A DNA stretch of 64,000 nucleotides from positions 714,266 to 778,265 of the forward strand of contig NW_020653855.1 of NCBI RefSeq assembly GCF_003589595.1. The letters run 5' to 3'. The notes under the pieces were generated by a model. It was not told where the DNA came from, did no database searches, and saw only the letters and a list, made by a program, of their open reading frames with translations. Position 1 is the stretch's first letter, and every line of letters starts with the position of its first letter. The position numbers and the translations under genes are program-made. Positions 40,101-52,100 of the stretch are shown one piece after another. Source of the stretch: Hyposmocoma kahamanoa (Eukaryota > Arthropoda > Insecta > Lepidoptera > Cosmopterigidae).

Positions 40101-43100
40101 TTTAGTTTCGTTTTAAAAAAAACTGAAATAAAGCCACTGTTCCTGCAGTTCAACCCAAGCAAAATGAACCGTATTAGTACGGGAAAAGATTGGAATTCGA
40201 ACTGAGCTAGTATCGACTCTTGAAGTAATTTGATAATGAAAGTGGTAGAAAGAAAAGGGATGTCAGGAACGTAGCAAGTGGTGGTTTGTGGTTTCTATGT
40301 ACTCGAATGGGAGACGGAAAGAGGTGTTCCACATATATAGATACATGTGCTACTACAGTTGGTGAGCTAATGGATTTTTTTACATGGCACCATTAGAGTT
40401 ACTTTAAAATCCGAATTCGACTTCCTAGGTCAGTAGTTTTGTCCGACGATGTAGTAAAACCATTTCCGGAAATCCGGAATTCGAAAAAGTTATTGACTAA
40501 TGTTTGGTGGTTTTAACAAACTCTATGTCTCTCCTTGTAGCTATATCTATACATGTATCTATATATGTGGAACACCTTTTTCCGACCATTTATGATAATA
40601 TAGAAGGTATAGTTGGCAATATATTATTTGCACCGATTCGTCGTAACGCTTCATCTTTAGAGTACAATAGGACAAAAGAGTGTGCCGCCTCGCTAACGCA
40701 CGTGCCACCTGTATAGTGCAAACACATAGTTTAAACACTTTTGCTCATTGGCAGTTAATTTTAAACTTGGTACTATTTATGCGGAACTAACTTTGTTGAA
40801 TTAGCAGTAAAAGAGTCGGCAGTTGGTACTTCACGAAGTACGTAGTAGTTTTAAAAAAACGACCTGATGAGTAAATAGATAGTAGTAGTTTAGGAGCAGT
40901 AGAGCTCCTTGTGGAAGAGTTCGTCTAAGGTAGTAGAGCCACCTTACCTATTTCTGCCGCCAAGCAGTAATGTCAGCGTTACTGTGTTCCGGTTTTGAAG
41001 GGTAAGGGTGCTTGTCACTTTGTCACCTTATGTTTCAGGGTGACGGGCGCAGTTTATTTATTTTTTATTTATTTATTTATTTATTTCAGGCAACTAGGAC
41101 CCATAGATACATACCTTACAGACTAACATACATATAATATAAAAATAATATAATAAAACAATAACAGAAATATTAAATAAATACCTTACGGACTAATCAT
41201 AAATACAATATAACATGATAATATACGTATAACACTATTTATTTACACGTATGTACGTTGACGTGTGACGCAACGTGGGTGTCCGGTAGCCGTCCTCGGA
41301 AACGCCGGTACATGACACCCTTCGGCCAAAAGTCTTCTCTCATGAAGGTCGACAGGTGTTGAGTTGGTACTCGCACCACAAATGAATTAAAATTCACATT
41401 GTGGCGCGACTCCAACCGCTCGACCCTCAGGTTTGCAGTGGTAGTAACCCTCATATTTTTGCGATTTAAAGCTCTGAGTGGCACTGTAACTGTTGTGGAC
41501 AGGCGTTTATCTTACCATCAGGCGCACGACTTGTTGGTCCCGTCACTTGACGATATAAAAAAAAAATTAAGACTAGAATTCAGAATAACTTTTTTGTTAA
41601 AAATAAAAACCGACTGTTTAATGAATGAAAGATGATTCTCAATCGTGATTGATCTTTAATCGTAAAGTAATAGATCTTTACGCTTTCAAAAACATATTGC
41701 CTAGTTTAAACGCTGCGTCAAATTATGCCTATGTGTAGCACTATAAATAACAACTCTTAATGTCGCGGTTATACTGCTCAATGTTGCAAGAAAGAATTCT
41801 TTTGTAACCTTTTCACCGTCACTGACAAAACTAGTTTTGTTGCGTAGACGCCAAGTGTAGTGATATGACATGATATGAATTTTAACCTTATATAAATTCA
41901 ATTCACCTAAGTTAAAGAAAAATGTAACTGAACATATAATGCAAGTATGAATCCATTCTTAACTAGAATGTACGAATAACAATTGGTTTCGTTGACACTT
42001 TAAAGCGTCTATGGCGGTCAAAAGTTTAATTAGTGTATCCGCTTGCTAATACAATTAGTAAAATTGTCCCAAAACTAAAAATATATACTATTTCTCCCTG
42101 GCAGGCCGTCTATGTCCCAAGGCACCGTGATACACAGCCAGCGATTCCAAGAGAAGGACTTCACGATCGCCACGCCTGAAGAGTTTGTGAGGCGATTCCA
42201 GGGGACCAAACCCATTAACAAGGTGAGTTATAATTATATTAATACAAAGAGAAATTCCTTGGATTTGACAGGAATCGAACCTCGTACAAACAGACGTGTT
42301 TTAAACGGCATCACTGAGCGTAAATAGCTTAATAATAATAGTCAGCCTCGCTAACAACTGAGGCGTATTTCTGTGGCGTGTCGCTTCCAGCACAAATGCC
42401 ATCTTTACTGCAGAATACAAAGACTTACAGTGCTCTATTTTCGCAATGTTAACTTCGTGTTACGGCTGCCATCGGGCTTTACCCAGTAGCCCTTTGTCTT
42501 TGGTACAGACCCGCGGACGCTTTCAGTCGACTTGGAAGTATATAGAGTTGCTATTACGTATTTTTATTTCTTTCCGCTCACAGGCACGACAATAACCAGA
42601 AAATGAAGAAATGATTACTTTCCGGAAAAATATTCATTTTTAATCATATAATCTCTTATAAGCACACTTTATTTATTTTATATTTTTGTTAACTTGTTTA
42701 TTGACATGGAGTAAATGTTATTAAAAATAGGGAAATAGTTTTACAGCTCTATATAGTTCATACGGAAATCAACACAAAACAACAATAAAATACATAGGAA
42801 ATGAAACTATTTTTCCGGATTTAAATCGCGTGTATTTGTTTTTTCAAATAAACCGACCCGAAGGGCCTGAAACGTCGGTTTGTTTGAAGAAACAAATATA
42901 CGCGATTTAATTCCGGAAAAATAGTTTCATTTCCTATGTGTAACAATCGCGAAAACCTAAGAACTCAACAATAAAATACGTTGTTCAAAATTCAAATATT
43001 TTTAAATCTATAATTAATGGGCTTGGAAATTAATATTCGTGTGCATTCGGAAATCCGATGATTGCCGAGTGACATTGAGAATACGTTCTTGCCACCATTG

Positions 43101-46100
43101 AAGAAATATGAATCGAATGTTTTATGAAAATACCTTCAAATGTCTGAAATATATTCAAGGAAGAAAGTCTTAAACACAGTATTTAAAAAGATAAAAAAAA
43201 TATTGTTGAAGATTTAGCTTGATAGATTTGTTCCGATGCCGAAAAAGTAATATTAAAACAAAGTAATCCAATTGTACATCGAGTTTTTAAATATATTAGC
43301 GTTTAAGAGCGGTTACACTCGGTGACTTTTAGCAGCGATGCAAACGCAATGCAATAGCGATGCAGTCGCAATGCAGTCGCGATGCAGTTGCGATGCAGTC
43401 GCAATGCAGTCGCGATGCAGTTGCGATGCAGTCGCGCGTTTACATCGATGCAGGCGCCTGTAAATCTCAAGTGTAGCGATGCAAGTCGCCGTGTGTAACC
43501 ACTCGTAAATGTTGCTGATATAATTATTTAAACATGTCTACCACACTTGTTTTAAATTAATTTAAAAAAGTGCAGGTCTTAATATTTCTTTTTTTTTATT
43601 TATTTATTTAATCATTATACGTTTGTTTATTTAATTTGATTCATTATTCTGCTAAGCTCTTTATTTCAAGGTTATATGTAGTAAAAAAGTTGAGCGTGGT
43701 TAAATTTTTCTGCGAATGCTTATTCGCAGAAAAATTTATATATAACTAATAAAAAATTATAAATAAAAAATAATTATACCAAACTCCGTACTAATTCGGT
43801 TTAGGTGTTTTCATCAAATTCATCGTACGAAAAAATGTATGAATCGGCAGTTAATAATAATTCTCTTTTAGGCCTTGGGAGAGGCGAGAGTTTAAAATAA
43901 ATATAATAATAATACTTGACTTCGGTTCGTAAACGTGATTCAAACCAACGAACAAGCTGAGAAAAATAAAGTAAATAATAATAACAATATTTCAGACAAA
44001 AACAAATATCCATAGTTTGTTAGTAAAGAACTTAATAAGGTTAGTGTGATGCCATTGAAATATTAAAATTAAAATAAAATAAAATGAGGTAAAATTAAAA
44101 TAAAATGAAATTATTAAATTAAAATTCAAATGCTATAAAATGATTGTAATTTGATTAATTCTTTTGAATTAAATTATAATCACGGAAAATTACATTAAAT
44201 ATAGAATTGAAATTGATCGAACAAAATAGATATATTATAATGAAGTCTAGTGCCCAGCTAATAACTGGTAAATTACCAAAGCCTTCCAAATGCATATAAT
44301 TTTGTATTTTCAATAATTCCAGGTATTAATAGCGAACAACGGTATTGGAGCTGTAAAATGTATGCGATCGATCCGAAGATGGTCTTACGAGATGTTCAAG
44401 AACGAACGCGCTGTCCGCTTTGTCGTTATGGTGAGTTCTTTTTTTTTAACTAAATAACGCACACACTCAACATGTCCCTGGACTAGGAAAACCCTGTGTG
44501 GCGGTCTCAATCCATTTACCAAGTTTTATTGAGATCGGTTACTGGAAAGTGCGCGAAAACGGATTCATCCCCTAGTTTGCCACCATTGGAGGTGGAATGT
44601 TTTATTCAAATTTAAATGGGACCTATACTGAGGTACCCTCTTTCCAACAAAGAAGGAATTATCAAAATCGGTTCACAAATCCGTGTAATTGCGTAACTTA
44701 CACATAAAAAAAGAGTCGAACTGAGAGCCTCCTCCATTTATTGAAGTAAGTTAATAAATGAAAAAGAAACTTATTTATTGCAATTCTTCATATCGACTGT
44801 GAACTGGCAACCGGTGCTATCAAAATTTTGACAACTTTACATTACATTTATAGCATCTGATTTATTAAATAAAAATACCTAGTTTTTAAATATTTTTATT
44901 ACACATACACTACGTATTTTTATTTAACAAACCAGATAGTATATAAATGATGCAAGCAATTTTTTTCTTCACCTGTATAGTCAATGTAAAGTTGTCAAAA
45001 TTAAGATAGTATCGGTTGCCAGTTCACAGTCTATATCGGACTTATTCATATCTATTATTTGTTTCGAAAGGGCAAAACATTGATTGATGCTTGCACGTAC
45101 TGATATGAAACATGTTTACAGAGATGAATAAAATGATAAAATTATCTCGTTGATAACAATTTTGTGCTAAAAGGCTGTGACTCCACATCAAAACACTAAA
45201 CAGCGATGTATACCTACAGCGCTGAAATCAGTGTTACATAACTATATATACCTACATCACTGAAAGCTGTGATATAAACCTACAGCGCTAAAAACTGTGA
45301 TATGGTACAGTGCTGAAGTCTGTTATCTGTACCTATATTTTTTCCTTTATAATATCAAGTGACGGGACCCGTACGCTGCCGTCCACTAACCAAAATACGC
45401 CTAAGTGACAAATGGTCAAATATCCGTTTTAAAGCAAAAGATAAAATTCAAACTTCTCTTTTAAAAATACATAAAATTAGTTAATGTGTTCGATTTATCG
45501 GAACTTACCGTAACGATGCGTAGCTGAAATATCATTAAACAAATTCAATTCTAAAACTGGGTTATTGTTTTTTTATGATATCTGAAAAAATATTTTGTCT
45601 TTTAGCCGCATTTTAGTAAGCGGACGGCAGCATGCCTGTCCACAACAGCGGTGTCACTCAGAGCTTTAAATCGCAAAGACATAAGTTGACAAGTCCTTTC
45701 AAAACCGAAATACAATAATGCTGACATTACTGCTCGGCGACAAAAATAGGCAAGGCGGCAGTGCTACCCTGGACGAACTTTTTCACAAGCAATTCTACTG
45801 CTACTGTACTACTTACATGAACCTACACCATTTAAAATTGTGATGTATATATCCATAGCGCAGAAATCAGTGATCTATACCTACAGCACTGAAAACTGAC
45901 ATATACCTACGGACAGAAAAAATATTATTACACCTATAAACATTGTATTTGAAACCTCATTTATATTGGAAATTTCATTTTCAAACGTTATACTGTCTTT
46001 AAAGATTTAGATAGCACATTGACCTTTCTGTTATTGTAGTTATAATTTTTCTTTACAAAGATAGATATAATGCAATAAATAAATGTATAATTTCAGGTAA

Positions 46101-49100
46101 CACCAGAAGATTTAAAAGCCAATGCGGAGTACATAAAGATGGCGGATCACTACGTGCCTGTTCCTGGGGGTTCAAACAACAACAACTATGCCAACGTGGA
46201 GCTTATTGTGGATATTGCTGTCAGGACTCAGGTTCAGGTAAGTTAACAACTAGCCAGTAAGTAGAATCAATGATTGTGGTTACGAGACAAATGCACACTA
46301 AATATAACAAGGTTCAAGTTACTTGACAAATAGACAGTAATTAGAAACAAAGGGTTTTAGAAATAATATCACGTTGGAAGCTTAGTAGTCAAATACACAG
46401 TTTGTAGAAAAGAAATATTTATTACAGAAAAAACGAAAAGATATTCGGTATTCGGCGACTAGGCGCCTATTTTGCTTGTAGAAAATAGATACCATTTATT
46501 GGTAATAGACAGATGAAGATCTTGATAAGTAAACAGGTGATAAACAGGAACTAGTCATTTTAGACACTACTTATAAGTAGACAGAAAGTGGACACCACTT
46601 ATTAGATAGGCAGAAGTCTGTAAAACTAAATAGTCAAACTATAAACATGTAGCAAGTAGACATTACTAAATAGCTGTTTTTTTCATGAAGTTTTACAATG
46701 TTCCAGGCCGTTTGGGCAGGTTGGGGCCACGCTTCAGAGAACCCAAAGCTCCCTGAACTCCTGCACCGCGCTGGGGTGGTCTTTATAGGGCCTCCAGAAA
46801 AAGCCATGTGGGCACTTGGTGATAAAATCGCCAGTTCCATCGTCGCTCAGACTGCTGACATCCCTACTTTGCCATGGAGTGGAAGTGGTGAGTTGTTCTG
46901 TCTCTCTCTTTCCCTGTAGCAAATAATATATTATAGCATCCGGGAACCGCAATTGCTCAAAGATGCCTCAGCCAGTGCTACAGCGTTATGCCCTTTAAGG
47001 TATGCATCTTAGGTCTAGGTCACTGGACATAACAAAACTCTTCGCTTAGAAGCTGTTGTTAGGCTTCATTGACATAGGCCTCTGATGACTAGAAACCTAG
47101 CAGCTACTTTCCTAAAGAATAGGCTTTGCCATCTAAAGGGGAAATTAGCCTACACCCGTTCTAAGGTGCGATCTTCGATGAAATTTTGTACCGTTGACTG
47201 GTTTCGAACTCCTACTGCTATCATACCTATTTTTTTCGCCAAGCGTTCCTGTTCTGAAGGGTAAAAATGGCTAGTTCAACAAAAACACGTACATGCGTCT
47301 TGACAATTTCGCGTTTCTGGGTGACGGGGCGCAGTGGCAGTGCCCCTTCTTCTTATTCTTCTTTAAAATGCTATGGCTCTATCGAAATAAACGATGATTT
47401 TGGTAATGTCAAGTAAAAATGACTATGTGCGGTAGTCTTGTAACACTATAAACTTCTACTTTACAACCCCATCGATATAATCGGTAAACCCGCCAATGCC
47501 GTTGAGGAACGCACGAGTTTTTAACTCAAAGATTGACCGGTAAATTACGATAAAATTCACTGAGAAGAGAATCTACAACAACAGAGTACATACACGGACT
47601 ATTACAAAAACAAATTGTTTTTTATAATTATTAATACAAAAATCGAACACTCAGAAAAAACACTCAGAAAAAATTCCTTCGATCGGGTCGGGTTTTTCTG
47701 TGTTCGATCTTTGTATTAATAATTATAACAAACTAGTGGAGTAATTTCACAAAAAATAATTGAATATCAATTCAATAAAAATTTAATTAATACAGTGAAT
47801 AGCGACATCTCTCGCTAGGACTGGTAGCTGTAAAGGTACTAACTGGGTGATAAATCTGTCATAGATTTCTCATAGATGGCGCTACGACTAAAAAGTCGTT
47901 GAAAGACCAAGTACAAAGACACGACGCAAGCACATAGAAAAATTCGTGAGGTCCGTTGGTTCGTTCCGTGGCTTAGTTGGTATAGCGTCTGGCACGGTAT
48001 GCAAGAAGACGTCGGTTCGAATCCGACCGGATCGAAGAAATTTTTCCTGAGTGTTTTTTCTGAATGTTCGATCTTTGTATTAATAATTATAACAAACTAG
48101 TGGAGTAATTTCAGAAAAAATAATTGAATATCAATTCAATAAAAATTTAATTAAATTGTTTTTTTTAAATAAACTTACACAGGACATAGACAAAGGAAGA
48201 GTGGACTGACGTTAAGAGGAAGTTAGATCTTTGCGATTTGAAGTTCAAAGTGGCATTGTAACTGTCATACAGGCGCGTCGTTTACGTCTAGACACTCATT
48301 ACGTAAAAAAAAACTTTTTTTCCCTTCAGAACTAAAAGCAGAATACAATACCAAGAAGATCAAGATATCATCCGAATTATTCGCCAAAGGCTGCGTAACC
48401 TCACCAGAACAGGGTCTACAGGCTGCGCATAAAATTGGCTTCCCTGTCATGATCAAGGCGTCTGAAGGTGGTGGTGGCAAGGGTATCCGGAAAGTGGAGA
48501 ACCCTGATGACTTCCATAACATGTTTCGACAGGTTAGTGTACCGATTCACTTTCAAATACAGCTTAAATATAAATTTGTATTTAAATCAATGAAACATAA
48601 TATGGTTTTGGAATATCAACTACTTATGTAATTGGTGCCTGTACCAGATCTGGAAAGCGTGTGGTCGCGATGCTCACTTCCCGGTTAAAGCAAATGCTTT
48701 GAGAGTTGCAGCATGCTCTATTTAACAACTTAAAGTGAAATATATTTATAGATTAGAAGAGAAAAAAGCATAAACACACAGGAAGATGAAAAAAACAAAG
48801 CAACAAATAGGTAATCGGACAACTTTTCAATGAAACAAAAATATATTAGATTGTTTTCTAATTTATTGTTTGTTTATACTTCCGTTACAATCCATTTTAA
48901 ACAAACAACTCACTGACCTGACCATAGACGGTTTAGTGATGGCCAATTGTAATGCCAACTACAAATTGATTAATTAATAGAATGAATTGATTTGTTTAAT
49001 TGAGTCATACTAGCGGTTTTCCTTACTTAACCTGTAAAAGCATATTTAAAATTTTCGAAATCCTAATTTCAAATCCTCCTTCAAAACTTAGATACTCGAT

Positions 49101-52100
49101 TTATTGCAATTGAAATTTTCGATTTACTAATCGATTACAAAAACTTTAATTGAATGAACCAAATGTTTTTTTCCGTACAGCTCTATGTAACCATAGACTA
49201 TTTATACCTCTATAATTAAATCATAATTTCACTTTTTGACTTCCATTTTTCAAATTTTTTCGAAATATACGTGAGAGTGTTACTTATGCGATTTATTGAG
49301 TTATTGCCATTGACTTACAATTACATGGACGTCGGGTCCGCGCTAAAAAGTGTCCGCACTTGTAAGGCGCTAAAATCGTATACAGAGCGCGACACTCCGC
49401 TTTAGTCTTCATTTGTTCTATGGACAGCGCGATACTGCGATGACATAACAATTTAAATTTCGAATAGGTTGACTTGGGACATTTTTTTCGTGGTTTTTGT
49501 ATTAGACCCGTCGTCCATTTATTTGTAAGTCAATGGTTATTGCTTTAGAATTGTAACCAGACCGGTTTGTTTACTTTTCGTCTAAAATGGATTAGATCTG
49601 ACAATACATAGCATCATGCTTGTCTCAAATTACTTCTGCTTCCTTCACTCGCATCAGCCTTATTTTTGACCTGACCTCTTTTAAAGACATTTTCAGTCTA
49701 TTCGAGATATGTACAAGGTGTGCTTTCCTTGTCCTTTCGCGTTCGCTGTATAAATTTGTATCATTACTATAGTACCTTCCATCTTTTCCGTATGCCCAAA
49801 CCATTCATCCTTATCTACAACTCTCACTAATTACACTGCTCCTCATTTTGTCTCTAAGAAAAAGATTATCTAGTAGACAGTAAGTAGACAAAAATAGACA
49901 ACTTGTACATATGTGCTATCTGTAGGTAATAATCAGTACATTGTCTATTGTGTTTGTTTTTGGAGGATTTCTAATTAAATGTAATTCTTTCGCAGGTGCA
50001 AGCGGAAGTACCCGGCTCGCCAATCTTCGTGATGAAGCTAGCGAAATCAGCCCGCCATTTGGAAGTGCAACTTCTGGCCGACCAGTACGGCAACGCCATA
50101 TCATTGTTCGGAAGAGATTGTTCCATCCAGCGACGACATCAGAAGATCATAGAAGAGGCGCCTGCTGCTGTCGCTAAGCCAGACGTTTTCATCGAGATGG
50201 AGAAAGTACGAATATCGTTCTTTATCATAAATAGACCAAACTTACAATTTTGACGAAAAAAATATTTATACAGTTCGAATCAGAATTTCACGTTGTACAT
50301 TGGTAATGTGAAAAATTCGTTTTTATCTAAAGTAACGTAGTTTTCGGGCCCTTTACAGGTCCCACCTGACCTGTAAAGGGCCCGAAACGTCGGTTTGTTT
50401 GAAAAAACAAATATATAGGCGATTTAAATCCGGAAAAATAGTTTCATTTCCGATGTGTAACAATCGCGAAAACCTAAGAACCCGATAAATTAGTTTTATC
50501 ATTTTTATATATCATTATCAGCTGTACCGCTGTAGCGCTGCAATACCACTGAAAGCAAGTGACCTCACCAATCCGCAATGGACCAACCTGATGGACTTTA
50601 AAGAAAAACCCGTACCACCCAATGAGTCTAATACACCAAAAATGTTTGCGGGCGTGGGCTCACAACTCGCGAAAGTTCTGTCAAAATCGGACGAATTATA
50701 ATTAATTGTATATGCATATAGATCGATTTTTAAATAGTAATTTAGTCAACAAGTTTTAACAATCGGATTTAAATGTCATATTGTTTTCACAGGCCGCAGT
50801 TCGTCTAGCAAAAATGGTAGGCTATGTGAGTGCAGGAACAGTGGAGTACCTGTACGATCCGTCCACTGGTTCGTATTATTTCCTGGAGTTGAATCCTCGT
50901 CTGCAAGTGGAACATCCCTGCACGGAGATGGTTGCTGACGTTAATTTACCTGCTGCTCAATTGCAGGTTAGTACTCATGAATTCTATATAAAGACAGTGA
51001 GTAGACAGTCAGTAAAATCTGAGTAGACTCTTAGACGGTTTGTAAAATATACAGTGAATTATACAAAGGGTAGTTAGATAGAATATACATTGTGTAAAAT
51101 ATTAACATTAAGCTCCAGACCTTCCCAGTAGATAATTAGTAGAATCTGAATAGACATTAAATTCGTACACATTGGATACAGTTCTATTAGGTCATGTGTG
51201 CGTGTAATAAATATATAGGTGGTGGTACGTTGGTAAATGCCTTCGTTTTTTTTTTATTAAATTCTATTTTTCCTGCCTACAGATAGCCATGGGGCTGCCT
51301 CTCTATCAAATCAAAGACATCCGCTTGCTGTATGGCGAGTCGCCGTGGGGCATGACACAGATAGACTTCGACGAGCCGAAGCAACGCCCGTCGCCGTGGG
51401 GACACGTTATTGCAGCGCGTATCACATCAGAGAACCCAGACGAAGGTTATCATCCTCTATCCATTTAAAGTATTGGTTCTATGTTAGGAATAAAACTGAA
51501 AACATATTAAGAAATCTTTAATCTAGGTTTCAAACCCTCCTCGGGCACCGTTCAAGAGTTGAACTTCAGGTCTTCAAAGAATGTGTGGGGCTACTTCAGC
51601 GTGGCAGCGTCGGGTGGTCTTCACGAGTTCGCTGACTCGCAATTCGGCCATTGTTTTTCTTGGGGAGAGACCAGGGAACAGGCTAGGGAGTGAGTATTAT
51701 AAAACTAGATATCCTCCGGTTGGTCTGGTCTTAAGCAGGTTTAGGATCTAGCCTCATCTTATTTACTTCATTCAACAGAAACCTAGTAATAGCTCTAAAA
51801 GAGCTTAGTATCCGCGGTGACTTCCGAACGACAGTGGAGTACCTGATAACGTTGCTTGAGACGGCCGCATTCCAGGACAACAACATCGATACTAGTTGGC
51901 TTGACGCGCTCATTGCCGAGAGGGTAAGTTTGTTACTAAACAAGTAGTAGACAAATGTAAATATTAAGTATTAGACAACATTATATACGTTGCTCTGATC
52001 CCTATGTATTATGGAAATCGTAAACAACGACGGTACCACAAACGCCCTGACCTAAAAGTTAGTTTTCGACATTGATCCGGCCGGCGATCGAACTCGGGAC

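Noticed and set aside
42796..42936. Transcription terminator hairpin
   Set aside because: It is a dispersed palindromic repeat with several copies; bacterial-type terminators do not apply here.
43330..43460. CRISPR-like or protein-coding tandem repeat
   Set aside because: Units are 11-12 bp without spacers, have no consistent long frame, and are enclosed by MITE inverted ends.
46634..46952. Minus-strand ORFs opposite ACC exon 5
   Set aside because: Antisense shadows of conserved coding sequence on the + strand; the + strand frame matches ACC and splices correctly.
47960..48040. Genuine tRNA gene with TTAGTTGG and GGTTCGAATCC boxes
   Set aside because: Same segment recurs at 5171-5530 and 35634-35960 with identical flanks; embedded in SINE S2.
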